Assembly: GCA_039096225.1 (NCBI GenBank)
Contig: JBBPEB010000026.1
Location: forward strand, 168,501 to 232,500
Direction: 5' to 3'
Length of the DNA stretch: 64,000 bases
Origin: Blastocystis sp. Blastoise
Taxonomy: Eukaryota; Sar; Bigyra; Opalinata; Blastocystidae
Shown: positions 1-18,274 of the stretch, one piece after another
How positions within the stretch are numbered: position 1 is the stretch's first letter
Layout: each line of letters opens with the position of its first letter
The notes under the pieces: model-generated
Database searches by the model: none
Told to the model about the DNA's origin: nothing
Seen by the model: only the letters and a program-made list of their open reading frames with translations
Position numbers and translations under genes: made by a program

Positions 1-2855
1 TCTTACGTTAACAAGAAATCATTTACCAGAAAAAGATATATTATGCCCACAAAATCCAGATATACTAGTAAAAGGTATATATTATATATATTATATATAT
101 TATATATATTATATATATTATTATATTATATATTATATATTATATATTATATATTATATATTATATATTATATATTATATATTATATAGATATATATCAT
201 ACGACGATTCTCCCAATAATACCCCGAATAAAAAAGCTGCTTCTGAATACGGATACTATTAAAGATTTATGCTATTATAATAGAGATGATATACTGTCGA
301 TGCTTCGCCTTCACCAGCAAGAAAGCTATTATTTACCGATTGGTGACGATATGAGCCGACCTAGTAACTTTCCCGTATCCACCGAATCTATCCCGCTGTT
401 TTTTTATGGTTCTAGCTTTTATAGGTATACACGCCCATTGTATGATAAAGCCGATATCTTCCTCTTCTTCTCACTTACAAGCGATGGTATTTCAGTTTTC
501 GATAAACCTAAGAAAGACGAAAATAAATCAAGTTATCCCATTACAGTGAAGCTTCTTAACTATTCTCAGAAAAGGAATACCGATCATCGCCGTTTATGGC
601 TTTATGGCTGCCCTACTGCTAAAATGGTATCTTCTGTTATTGATATACTATGTTCTGAATTCGAAATCCTTCAAAATGGTATTGATATCATATTTAGTGA
701 TCAAACGAAAAAAAGAGTTATAGCTATTCTTCTCGATGTTTATGGTGATTATCCGGCAGTATCCAAAATGGTTAATACTCCATCAAGCGCTAATACATAT
801 CCCTGCCGCTTTTGCGAGGTCCCAGTGTGTCGTAAAAGAGATAATACATTTCATAAGGGTATTAAGTGCTGTTATTCAGAAGTTAGCGAGTTACGGGACG
901 AATGCGATAATAAAACGACGTTCTTCATTCCTATATATCGTCCGAATGAAACAGAAAATTCAACAAGGATGCTTACAAACTATATAGATGAATCTATTAT
1001 TGATTCAAATGTAGTCGTTTCTATTTCTGCACCTATAGAGATACCTACTAGCTCAATATACACAGATGCAATTAACTCTTCTCCTGTTTCTCTGAGGTCA
1101 AATACTACTACTACTACTACTACTACCAATACTGCCGATACTGCCGATACTACTAATAATGCTGATACTACTAATAATGTCGATATTGATGATACCGCTG
1201 ATACGGATAATACCGCTGATTCTGCCGATACTACAAATGAAATTACGCCAATAGTACCTAGCTTAAGTTTTCAGAAACTGAAATATTTTAATATATATGA
1301 GTCTACCTCCCTTGATCCGATGCATCTACTAAATAATGTTACTACGTCTCTAATGGAATTATTATGGAATTATCCGAATACCAAAATATACTCCAACTTG
1401 GTATATATTGCGTCAGAAGCAGAACAGGCTGAGATAATTAAAAAGATTTCGCTATCTGGCGATAACAAAAGGATTATTATGAATAGAATGAAAGAGATAA
1501 ACTCATTATATGACGTAGACACCTATCAAATACATACTATACTAGATGATTTGAATTTCTTTTCTGCTTCTTCTCATAGCCGTATTATGTTTTTCTCTAG
1601 GTTTCTTCCGCTTCTCACATCGGATTTTACGTGTGCCGACTCTCCACTTGTTTCTGTAATTGAATTATTCGGTTCAATTATATGCGATACTATGGAGATT
1701 AACCCAATCACCCAGAAAAACGAACTAGAAGCGTTCGAGAAAAGATGTATTCTGTTTGTCTGCCTTCTTGAGTCGGTATTACCCGCTGTCCTTATAAGTA
1801 ATCAGATGCATTCAATAAAGCATTTAGCTTTATGTATACGAAATAGCGGTTCGCTATACTATACGTCAACATGGGAAGCCGAACGATCATATAAAACTAT
1901 TAAGAGAATTACTAAAGGTACGACGAACTTCAATGAATCGGCTATTATAAAAATTCAGGATAGAGAATGCATTCAGATATTCCCCCCTAAAATAAATCAA
2001 ATTGAGAACAATCAAAACAATAGCGATAAGCGCTATACCTCTCTTCAATATCATGAAATGGCTGTCGATGGATACTCCGGCATACACTCATTCAAAGGCG
2101 TTAAGGAAAGGTCATTACCTGATCTATCCGATAAGGATATCCTATTCATTATCTCCCTCCTATCCTCTTCTTCATCAACTTGTATAAAATCAAAATTATT
2201 TTATCCATGTTTCGATGAGTCAACTCCTACCAGTATTATCAAAGAAGCGATAGATCATAACGTGGATATACAGCATAGGCTTATAATGGGGTTTAGATCA
2301 TTAAGACGATACTGTTATAGCTCAATTGTAGTTAACGGTGAAATATCATTTAGAGAATATATAGAAACGTCAAATGCTGAATACAAGAATAATTCGTATA
2401 TGATACGAAATATCGTTGTTGAGTTAGATTCTGGTAACTTCGTTATTCGTCCTTTGTTGTGCCAAGTTCTGTTTTTCTTACAAATTGAGGATATGATGGT
2501 TCTTAAGATACATAAGTACCAGCAAGGTAATTTCAGCCAAACCAGATTATATGGCTATTTCGTGAATCCCTCTTCTCGCATAGCATCGCTGATAGATAGC
2601 GAGTATGAATACTGCTTACTTAATGAGATGAAGCCATATAACGTGATATCTCTCGACTTTGGCGTTTCAAAAGAAATAGAAAGCCTCAGCAATAATAATA
2701 ATGTATATATATATATATTTAAATATATTCATATATATATTTAGAATCCTGACGATGAATATACTCCGGCAAATGATCAAGTCAATCAAAATAACGTTTT
2801 TAGCGTATCGGTCTTCACTTCATTTAAAGCCGTATTAGACGATGATTATATGTAA
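1..2855 (+). CDS. Tnp2/CACTA-like transposase, 5' end outside window
   Basis: This is the 3' portion of a DDE-type transposase gene. An exon running in from position 1 ends near 74. An intron built almost wholly of TATAT repeats follows, to about 190. The main exon then reads to 2702, and a 42-nt intron (2703-2744) leads to a last exon that ends with TAA at 2853-2855. Family signatures appear in the expected order: a 'LLDVYGDYPAV' segment, a Cys cluster (CRFCEVPVC), a 'DPMHLL' block, and a late 'MHSIKHLALCIRNSG...W.AERSYK' block. This order resembles Tnp2 (CACTA/Plavaka-type) transposases. An acidic Asp/Thr low-complexity insert, including a run of seven Thr, lies before the DPMH block. The coding sequence uses C and G, including CG dinucleotides, more freely than the host genes, which suggests a foreign or recently mobile origin. 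Terminal inverted repeats were not found. The assignment to the Tnp2 group is by motif order, not a database search. Confidence 0.7.
75..190. repeat. Intronic TATAT/TATTA simple repeat
   Basis: About 115 bp of near-perfect 9-10 bp units of the TATATATTA type fill the intron between the first two visible exons of the transposase gene. The flanks read AAAAG/GTATAT and TATATAG/ATATAT, and the two exons join in frame (GTA AAA G|AT ATA TAT). Confidence 0.75.
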
Positions 2856-4252
2856 TTAAAATATTACTTTATCATTTCATTAACTATTTATATACATAAT
2901 TTTTATATTTTTTATATATTATATATATATTTCATTATTTTTAATTATATAGTTTCTTTATATATATACATATATATATTATTTTATTTAATATATTTTA
3001 CTAATTATGTATTTGTTTATATTCCATTACTAATGTTAATAATTTACTAGATTTTTGTTTTACATTAATAATACATTATAATATACTAACATATACCATA
3101 TTCAATTGTCACTCACAAATAAAATGATAATAATAACATAATTAATATATTTATATGTCAATATAACTATATATCACTTATACTCAAATTCATATTGTGT
3201 ATTCATGAAATTAATATAAAAATCATATATATTCATTCATGGCGTTATAGATTATCCATATAATTAACGATATCACTATTGTTTTTCGAAAATTTGTGAT
3301 AAAATAACAAAATAATTTTATTTCATTATGTTGGAAATAATTATTGTCAAAATGAAATATTTTCAACTACGCTTCACAGGCGCACCACACCGCTAGAATG
3401 TTTACTCTCAATATTATGAAATAATTCTAATTCCTATTCAATATTTTCGTTTTTATAATGAAAACGAGAATTTATCGTTTATAATTAATTAACTAATATC
3501 TATATATACGAATTATTAATATGCTGCTGGCACGCATATTTATTTCATAATAATCACGTTTTTTTATAATTAATTCTTAAAATAATTTTCAAGCTTAGCA
3601 ATAATAACTACAAAAAACAAATTTTTGATAAGTCATGTTCACTCATTAATAAAGCGTTTATTATAGTAATAACGTATTACCATACTTTAGACATCTCTGC
3701 TAATCAGTTTACTCTGTTTAAAATTATGAATAAGCACAATTGGCGCATGATTCCCAATATACCTAACTACTTTTTTATTTTAAATGCCATTAACACATTC
3801 AGAGGCATATAACATTGACTACTGACATATTTAGAGCCAAAATAATTTTTTTGAGAAGTGAATCAGTTTGTAATTTATTTAACTTTTTAAAAAAATTAGG
3901 CACTGTCGAACTCCTGTCGTGTCATACAACGCATATTGATCACATAAGCTTGAAATACGAAAAATAAAAAAATAAACAATGTTAAGATTAAACAATTTTT
4001 TTTATACAGTCATAGGTCAATACGCCTTTTAATTCCTTTTGAATTTTTTAGTTTTAAATATATATATAAAATATATATATAAATAAATAAAAAAATTAAA
4101 AAGAAATAAAATTTATTATTTTATATATAGACTATATTCAGTAAATGAATCTATTATTTTTTGGGCAAAAATCTATTTATTGTTGACTTTTTTATAATAG
4201 TATATATTAGTCTATATATATGTATATTAAAATTATTATTTTATTTTTAATT

Positions 4253-4465
4253 ATGGGCGAAAGCGACAATTTGTCGGGTGAATCGCGATATCGCTTTTTG
4301 ACGGTCTTTTATCATCGACAAGTGTCGGTTATACGCCGAGAATGCCGTATATGTCGAGTAATACAGGGAGGCGTGACAACGAGTATGAGCGACGTATAAA
4401 AGAGGCGAATACTCGCAATAATGTCGGTATTCCCACATTTACTAGCTGAGTTGGCCATACTACAA
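4253..4465. other. CpG-rich island with iterated TGTCG/CGACA motifs
   Basis: This roughly 210-bp island stands out from the A+T-rich surroundings by its many CG dinucleotides. CGACA or its complement TGTCG occurs at least six times, twice as closely spaced inverted pairs (CGACA-ATT-TGTCG and CGACA-AG-TGTCG). A perfect 10-bp palindrome GCGATATCGC is also present. Two further TGTCG copies lie near 3904-3920. Short open frames exist on both strands (48 codons on +, 63 on -) but neither resembles a known protein. The repeated short motif downstream of a CACTA-like transposase would suit subterminal transposase-binding repeats, or the remnant of another element. A structured RNA is the alternative. 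Confidence 0.4.
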
Positions 4466-4687
4466 AAAAAAAATTTTTTATTAAGTAGACGGGTAACAAA
4501 AAGTAGTATTTAATTTAAAAACACATATATGATATATCCAAGTATATATCAAACTAATTAAAACAAAACAAGAAATAAAGACATGCACGATTACAAATAC
4601 ATTTACTTTTTGGTTAACCACCGAAGACATATTATATGACTATTTAATATATATAATATATATAATATATCAATATACCAGAAATAA

Positions 4688-4906
4688 GTGATAATAATCA
4701 CTTATACTGGTAAAAAAGTCATATATGATACTCTTATAAAGGATTTTTTAAAAAAGTATCTTCCCCCATATATACAAGAGGCCCCTTTTAAGGGTTGCGC
4801 AAAAGTTTTTTCTAATAATTTTTCCATCCCGAGTGGACTCGACAGCTCAGGTTTGCTAGTATGGCTGGCAGAAAATGAAAAACATGAAAATTCGGCCTTC
4901 CCTTAG
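4688..4906 (+). pseudogene. Possible coding remnant, unrecognised
   Basis: This 72-codon open frame has no ATG at its start (it opens at GTG). Its composition looks more protein-like than its surroundings, for example 'KYLPPYIQEAPFKGC' and 'SGLDSSGLLVWLAENEK'. It is flanked on both sides by non-coding A+T-rich DNA, and no neighbouring exon could be joined to it. It may be a fragment of a mobile element or a decayed exon. No family was recognised. Confidence 0.15.
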
Positions 4907-5643
4907 CTAAAAATAGAAATTTTAAAGAAAATGTTAAAAATGACTGACAACAATTAAATTAAATTAAAAGTCACTGAGAGTTTATATTGCAAATAAATTG
5001 AGATGATGGTGTTAATTAAAGACATGTATACAAGTTATAATTACAATATAGTGCTTTTTGAAAAAAAATTTCACTCCATTCTCAAGCAAATGTTGGAAAT
5101 AAAAGCCATAGTTTAAGTTTTTGTTTTATATAATGATACAGATAGTTATCAAATCAAAATTACGCTAATTTAAATATATAGTTTTAGTTCTGACTAGAGT
5201 TAATTGTGAAATGATGTATTGGTCTTAACAAAAAAAAATTGAATTATGTCACAATGAATCATATATTTGTAATCAGCAGTATCCAATAATAAAGAGTTGA
5301 ATTGTTGTAACATTACCAATTAATGCTGAGATTTCTAAAAAAAATATATCCAAATGATTTCAATTCTATGGAATATCTATATATAAAGCGTATCTCATAT
5401 ATATGAAAGAAAACATAAACAAAATAACTTTAAAAATATCTTTAACAATAGAAAAACATAAAACCAAACATAAATTATTATTTAATAAAAATAATTTATA
5501 TTATATGAATAAAAATATATGAAAACAATATAAAAATAGTATATATATAGTATATTTTCATTTGTTGAGTTTGAATCCATGTATATAGTGAAATATAAAA
5601 CAATTTGAAAATAGTATAGTATTCTGATAATTGATATAAACTA

Positions 5644-5722
5644 TTAGACATCATAATTTATTATCTACATAATATAATTCAATAAATATTTATAAATGGA
5701 GTGTTATATATTATTTAAAAAG

Positions 5723-5753
<31 letters not shown>

Positions 5754-6549
5754 CTTGTAAAGAAAAGACATCTCGTATGGCAATACATCTCATATCCGCA
5801 GTTATAATCTTATTACCTTTCATATTGATGCATAGATCTGTCATCACATCCTCTTCATCTTCTTCCAATCGAACAACGTTCAAGAAATTACCGTTTATAT
5901 GATAATTCATAAGTATCTATATATATAACATATAATAGATTTATATATATATAAAATATTGATAAAGAAATAATATATATATATATAAAGAAAGAAGACA
6001 TATAATAATAATATATATATATACATGTCTATGTTTATGTTTATAAACAACTTCAATATATAATATAATATAACCTCGTTCTACAAGTTTAACTTTTTGA
6101 ATATATAATGATTTAATAGAATGACCAAATAATTCTTCAATTTGTTTCTTACTATCGTTAATATCTATTTCTCGTAAGAATTCCATTTCTTTTATTGTAT
6201 ATAAGTATAACTTACTATTATCACCGACTCCCGCGAATATATCCAACTTACAACAGAGATCTACTCCATTTACAGGGGAATCAATATATTTCACACATAA
6301 AGGTGATTGAAGTAAAGGTGTATAATTATTAATATTATAAAGAGAAGACAGTATACCCGTATAAGTACCTGGGTATATATATAGAGAAAGAGAACAATCA
6401 TTAGACCCTACAACCATATATATATCACTACCTTCACTTGAAGTCACTAGATATACAAGATAAATATGTTTATATATTATTATTTATATATATAAGAGAA
6501 TAAGATGATCTGTTAACAATAAAATAATTAGAACATAATATATATATCA

Positions 6550-6581
<32 letters not shown>

Positions 6582-9500
6582 ATCAATATCTCTATCAATA
6601 GAAGCACAAGTAACAATATCTGTATTATTATATAATATCATATCCTTCACAGAATTATCTTTTGAGAATATTGAATTAACCGCGGTTATTCTCATACTAT
6701 TATCAACATAACCTGTTTGAAGTATATATGTATGTTTATTATCAACGGGAATAAAATGAGGAGCAGAATACATAGTCTATATATATGGTTATTTATATAA
6801 TTATAAATATATATATAAAAATAATAAAAAAGTATATATTGATTATAAAAACATTAATATTAATATTATATATACAACAAATTTATGTTCTTGAATAGCT
6901 TTCTTTCTGTCTTCGGTAGCAAGATATACATTGGATTTAATATCATTCATACCGTCATATTTATATATATAATCACAAATCTTACCTGAACGATCAATTC
7001 CATATAAATGTTTTGTTTTACTATTTATATATATAGAGACTACGTCTTCTTTTAATGGAGAGAACAAAGAAACAGTAGACACAGTGGCGGGAGATGTTGG
7101 CGCCAAAGGAAGCTCAACTCGAGACGGCTATATAATAGTATAATATTTAGTATATATATATATTTATTATTATATTAAAAAATGAAGAAAAGATATATAA
7201 ATATGAATAAATAATGAAATACATATACATATATATATATATATACATGTTGAGTTGTGAATAATTGTGATGGACATTGACCAAATTTTGCTACTTGTAT
7301 TAATACTGCTTCTTTATCTAAGGGATTCATTAGAGAATCAACATTAACATTATCTTCATATATTAAAGAGAAGAATATATTATCAGATTCTTCAGCAGCA
7401 ACACCCTTCTGTTTATATCCAAATATAAGATCAATCCATTGAGCTATATGCATATCTGTATAAGTAGATTCTAATCCTTCGCGCTGGAAGTAGATGAATT
7501 GTTCAGGAGATGATGCCTAAGGAGGGAGAATAACGTTATTAATCACTGTACCATCCTATATATATATATATATATTAGATAAACATTATAAATAGACAAT
7601 AAGAATATATAATTAGTAGTAATAAGAATAATATATATAATAATAGAATAAATAAATAAATATATATACTTGTTTTGTTCCTAGAGGTAGTTTATTTTGA
7701 TTCACCAGGAAGGAGGGGAGATAATACCATTCTGGAGTCAATTCCTTCACATCTCCTATATATATATGTATGTATAAAATAATGTATAATATCAATCATA
7801 TTGAATAATAAGTCAATATATATAATATACAACTATTAATACAAGTAGTATAACTTAATATATATAAATATACCATTACTATTCATAGCACTTTGGAAGC
7901 ATCCTTCGACACTTGTAAATAATCGTTCTGCTTCATCAAACACTCCACTTTGAAGGTATATATGAAGAAGAGTATAAGGTTCTTCTCGAACTAAATAAAA
8001 TAATGTATACCCAGCGCTACTATAGTGAGTACCATATAAGAATGGAACACTATTGACACTAGATCCGTCATCACTAGCATACATTTCTTTCATTACTTCA
8101 TAACGTTCTTTAAAGGACTCCAAACGATCGGGATTTAATGCACCTATAGGCTTACTAAGATCACGATATACATTAGGATTTGAAAGATCTAAGGTAGCAC
8201 TTGTATAATCTTTGAATATCCACGGGAATACGGGATATTGAGCAAGATTATTAAATGATCTCCCAGCAAATATATTTAATGCTATTAAATAATCATAAGT
8301 AGTAATTTGACGATCTACCCATTTCTGAGTAATAGGAAGAGAGGATAAGAGGGAGGAAGAAGAATAAAGACGTTTATTAATAGGAGAACTATACGTATAG
8401 AATAGAGAATAATAATGTTTAATTGAGGATAAAAAGAAGATAAAATGAAAAATAAAATAATCATCTTATTAGTATATATTTATAAATAGAATCATACAAA
8501 TAAATATAATTAATAATAATAATAATTAGATATATATATATATATACCGGAATAGACGGACAGAAGTATATTTCTTAACCGTATAATAGAAATCTTCTCG
8601 TTCTTGATTATCATTCATAACTAAATATATAGAAGAGCCATCAGCAAAGTAAAACTCAATAGCGATATCTTGATAAAGATATTTACGTCTAAATATATAA
8701 GTAACAAGAGCAAGAGAAAATGATTGTTTAATAAGAAGTTGTTTAGAAAGAGAAGACATATAGGATGGTAACGTCTTTTCGGATGAACTATATATAAGTT
8801 TATAATAACTAGATAATGAATAGATAAAGATCATAATCATGTATATATTTATATATAAAGAAAAATTATTAATGATAAATATAATAAATAATAATAATAA
8901 TAATTTATTATATATACCTTCCTAAATGACGAATTGAGGTTCCTTCAAATTCAAGTTGATTCTTATTAATATATATAGTACCAATAACTTCAAAAGACAT
9001 ATATATATATTTACTAGGAGAAGAATAAACAATACTATTCTCTTCTAAATCCATGGGAATCTGTTCTTTTTCCTGTCCATTCGTTTGCATATGATTACTG
9101 AATTCTTGAAGTGTATAGAAATGTAGAGAATCAAGAGAAGGAAGTATAGTATCAAAAGATAAAGAAGAAACACTAAATGTATATGTATGAGTTATAGGAG
9201 ATGTAGGAACAGGAGAGAGAACCTATATATAGATAATTGTATACATAGTAGTAGTTATAATAATATATAATAAAAAATAATAAAATATAATATATAATTA
9301 TACTTCCTTCTTCTTCTTTCCAAATAAACCTTTCAAACCGCCAGAAAGAGGGCGGGAAGCGGGGGATCGAGGTACGTCAGAATCTTGATTTTCTTCTTTG
9401 TAACGAGCTTCATAAATCGATAAAATGGAGGGAACAGCTTCTTGAAGGGCTTCTAATTCATCATCTTCTGCCTATATATATAATAATAATAATATATAAA

Positions 9501-12054
9501 TTAATTTCTATAGTTGTATATATCAATAAAATATTAATTATATATATATATAGAGATAAAAATATTATAAATAACTAATATATATATATATATACATCAT
9601 GATCATCATCAAGTTCATTTTGTTTCTTTGATTGTACTTTATTTAATAGTCCTTGTATTTTCTTCATATAATCATCTTTCTCTTTCTCTTTTATAGACTT
9701 CCCACGGCGGGCATGATCCTCATAATTCTTACCACCAAAATTTAAATCTTCTATTAAATGTGTTCCATTAATATTCCCGTGGGAAGATAAGGATCGATAT
9801 TCCCAAGAATTTTGTTTATAAAGAATATTTGTATAATATATATAAGTTAATAATTCTAATAATTTATATATATATAATTTATCTTTTTCTTGTTCTCTAC
9901 TACGGAAATATACATCATTATTTGTTTGTGTAGAAGGAGAAAGAGTAGGAAGAGTACTTGAAGTAATAGTCTATATATATATGTTATTATTATTATAGAT
10001 ATTATGATTATGATTATTATAAATATTATTATTATTATTATATACCTGTTCAATCTTTTTAGTTGCTTTTTCAAAGTGTTCTATATATAAATCAATATAT
10101 TTTTCCATTCGTGCCAAATAAATAGCGGTATATTGATTATATATATTCACATTATTCATAATTGTGTCACTATGTACCAAAATATTCATATCTTGCTCAT
10201 TTTCCACGGGACTACGAAGTAAAGAATTCATATGTTTATATATATAAGGACCCATTTGGTGATTCTTAGAAGAATAAAACTATATAATAATATTTAATAG
10301 TATTATAAATATATATATATATATTTACATTTCTATATTCATTTAAAGTGAAGAGTAAGAAACTGATAAATAGTTGTTCACCTTCATTTCGACCAATTAC
10401 AGGAATAACCGCGGGAGTAGAGGCATTATTAGTTGTAGAAGATGTATTCAACTATATATATAATAATAATAATAATATTTATATATACTTCCATTCGTTG
10501 AATAATATAAATAATAGTATCTAGAATAACAGTATCATTATGAATATTATTTTTCATGTTAAATGTCATTTTACAGAGACAAAGAGTCAAATAATCATGG
10601 AGAGAACCTATAATAAGTATAGTAAATATAATAAGTATAATAAGTATAATAAGTATAATAAGTATAATATATATATATATACCACAAGGATGAAGAATAG
10701 ATGTTTTTAAGGAAACAACGAATTTACTATATATATAGAATAAAATAAAATACTATATATATACTCTTCAGGAACAGTAAATTCCGTATTATAATTATCT
10801 TTTGCAGTAATATAAGAAGTAATATATATATATATATCCGATAGAGAAGTGAAAATAGAAGCATTGAAAATATCTATATACAGAATATATATATATATGT
10901 ATATTATATATACCATTCTTCTTAAATATATAGCATATATATTGAGTAAGAGATTTAATATTATTTGCTATTATAGGTGACATTTTCATTTTTGAAAGAT
11001 TCTATATATATATATATGTTTATCATATATATATATATACTTCTTTGAGGTTCTTGCAGAGATGGTTGAGAAGTTGTATATAGATCATTAATGAAGGAAT
11101 AGAATATATATGATTATTCAAATAGCTATAGTAATTCTATAATATATATATATAAAGATATAATATCATATATATATACTAGAAGAACTTAATCAAATTT
11201 GTCTAATTCTATATATCTATATATATAATACCCATGAATGACAATACATTTCTCCAGGAGCATGCTCATAACGTCATCGGCATTCTTAATAGCCATAATA
11301 TCCAGTATATAATCACGAATATCTTCATTTATTTGAGGGTCTTTGAAGTATTTAATTAATAATCCTTGAGACTCTTCGGTATCTACAGAAAATAAGAAGG
11401 ATATATATATATATATATAGTATAATAATTATAAAAGTGTATCACATAATAGGATGTATATATTTATATAATACAAACAGAAAAATTATTTATATTTAAT
11501 AAATAAAGAATTAATACAAATTATAAACAAAATAAATATATATATATATATATATATACTTAAAGCGAATAAACAGTCAATAGCTTCCTTCTTCTTCTCT
11601 AAATCATTTCGATTGTTTATAATAATATTATTATAATCATATAAAGTACGATGATTTTCAGACTCATTCCCGCGGGAATTAGACTCCGAAGAAGTAGACG
11701 TAATATGAGATAATGTAAATATATAGATATAGAAACAGGGAATTGAACTTAATTGCCTATATATATGGTAATATTAATATAAATATATATATACTTAAAG
11801 TTCTCTTCTGCATGATCACCAGTAAAAAGTGCTATAAATATAAATAGTTATAATATTAATGATTATTATATATACAGGCAATTAAATTAAGATGTTTCAA
11901 ACGTAATGAACACGGGGAAATAAGTAATTGTTTCCAAATATAAAAGAATAACCACGGGAATTTGATAGTACATGATGTTCTATCATTCGAAGAAAGGGCA
12001 AAATTAATAATAGTATCATATCTATATATATATAAAGATAATGAAATAGAGAGA

Positions 12055-12118
<64 letters not shown>

Positions 12119-13310
12119 TCTTGAATAGAAAGAGGAATAGAGATAGACCGATTTAGAATTGTATATATATAACGAGAACCAATAGATTGACATTCTAAAG
12201 AAAGATATATATATATATATAATAGAATATATATATATATGACAATAATAATAATATATATATATATATATAATATATACTAGAATTATCTTCTAAGGTA
12301 CATAATCTTTGTAAATGAGTCCATAAGGCGCATCGAACGGCGGGAGATTCGTTGTTAAAAAGCGCGGCAATAGAAAGAAGTGGCGACTGTGATATATACA
12401 TAGAACAGAAGTATAGTAATGAAGGAAGAATATATATATATATAATAAATATAATAATTATAATAATATAATAATAAAAATACTTAATAAAATATAAATA
12501 TAATATATATATATGGATATATCAGGTTGATCTAAGAGAGAGGTGAGATAGGAGATTATATCGACAAGAGCAGAGGGAGTCGGACTATTAGCAGTCAAAT
12601 AGGCATATAAATCCGTTATACACTCAGGTCTATATAGAGAATAGGAGGAAATAGCATGTGATAGAATAAAATAATAATACTATATATATACTTGATAAAA
12701 TTATCTTTAGTATAAATAAGAACATAAAGAGCAAGTATATTAGTTCGCAATAAAGATAATTCCTTAGTAGAAAGCGAAGGATATTTACGGTTATATTCAG
12801 TTTTCTCATCAATATATAAAGATGTAAGATATCTATATATTTATAATAATAATAATACTATTAATAATAATAATAATAGTGATAATAATAATAATAATAA
12901 TAATAATATATACTCTCTCTTCGTAGCTTCAGTATTATAGAAATCATAATAAGTGATCATATAGATAATATCATTTATAAATATAATAATACAAGCAATA
13001 AGAATAGTACTATCTGTAAAAGTAACTCCAGTAATAACATCTTTATGAATATGACCATATAAACCAAAGGCTTCAAACCATCTCTCGGAATTTGTTGGAG
13101 TTACCTATAGAAGTATAATCAGTTTAATCACAATTATTATTACAAACACAATAACAAGCATAATAATATATCTAATAATAATCATAATAATAATAGTAAT
13201 AAACAGTATAATCAGTATAATAATAATACTTATTATTATTATAAACACAATAATAATAACACAATAATAATTATAATAAGCATAATAATATTCTATATAC
13301 ATACATCCAT
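5644..13310 (-). CDS. PH-BEACH-WD40 protein (LvsA/neurobeachin/LYST class)
   Basis: A large membrane-traffic scaffold encoded by more than twenty short exons. The start ATG GAT at 13310 is followed at once by an intron (GTATGT) and then an exon beginning VTPTNSERW. The long N-terminal region (about 13100-9100) has no recognised domain. The PH-like domain lies near 8580-8830 ([21 protein letters not shown]). The BEACH domain lies near 7200-8400 and includes [58 protein letters not shown] and [12 protein letters not shown]. Beta-propeller (WD-like) exons follow from about 7100 to 5644. BEACH proteins control vesicle and lysosome fusion or fission and autophagy. The codon at 7517-7519 is TAG where the family has the Trp of LPPWA, although the frame is open on both sides. 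The last small exon (about 5644-5660) is tentative. The closest paralogue class cannot be fixed without a tree. Confidence 0.85.
12058..12117. repeat. (TA)n dinucleotide tract in a BEACH-gene intron
   Basis: About 60 bp of uninterrupted AT/TA dinucleotides fill an intron of the BEACH gene. Comparable but shorter tracts occur in most of its introns. Confidence 0.8.
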
Positions 13311-13382
13311 AGTAATACCAAATACTAATCTTACTACTAAGAAGATTGCATTATATACTAAACAAATACCCTATTTATTGGT

Positions 13383-13415
<33 letters not shown>

Positions 13416-13595
13416 TATGATTATTTCAGTTCCCAGAAGAATATCAACTGACCATAAAAAACTTATAATAAACCAATAGCTATTATTATATTTAAATAAT
13501 AACAAATAGATAAGTAAACTTCAGCAACTGATTTTCTATTTTTTTTCTTGAATATCTTTTAGAATCGGAAGTAATGGCATTTTTCAATTATTTTC

Positions 13596-13748
13596 TTAAC
13601 ATTTTCTACATTGAATAGTGGATTTTTTTGGAGTTCGAGGAGAAACAACAAAAAGATTTGTATAATGTAAAGAATTTCTACGATTATTTTCATTATCAAT
13701 AGATTTATTAGTATCATTATTATTAATAATAGTCTGATTAATATTCAT
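13596..13748 (-). CDS. Small ORF, possible cytoplasmic tail of the upstream gene
   Basis: A 50-residue ATG-initiated frame begins MNINQTIINNND and contains 'RRNSLHYTNLFVVSPRTPKK'. It sits directly downstream of the transmembrane exon of the membrane-protein gene, in another frame. The open frame extends upstream of its ATG (PREDIIDSRSK) to within a few bases of an A-run (about 13785-13795). One extra A there would fuse it to the transmembrane segment as a cytoplasmic tail. It could equally be a separate small gene or chance. Confidence 0.2.
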   Translation of the reverse strand: MNINQTIINNNDTNKSIDNENNRRNSLHYTNLFVVSPRTPKKSTIQCRKC

Positions 13749-13762
13749 TTTTGATCGTGAGT

Positions 13763-18274
<4,512 letters not shown>

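Larger units (their letters stand above)
2856..5643. other. Intergenic region, no confident gene
   Basis: This 2.8-kb A+T-rich stretch lies between the transposase gene and the 3' end of the BEACH gene. Most of it is homopolymer-rich and non-coding. It contains a few islands of higher G+C: about 3367-3400, 3525-3540, 3900-3930, 4253-4465 and 4770-4910. No tRNA, rRNA or protein family was recognised. Confidence 0.6.

Noticed and set aside
4440-4475. 5S rRNA fragment (GGCCATACTAC followed by A/T-runs)
   Set aside because: Only a short resemblance; no complementary 5' and 3' ends and no 120-nt structure.
7517-7519. Non-standard genetic code with TAG as sense
   Set aside because: TAG ends the genes at 32998-33000 and 58733-58735 in positions that fit the proteins, and TGG encodes Trp elsewhere, so a reassigned code is not supported.
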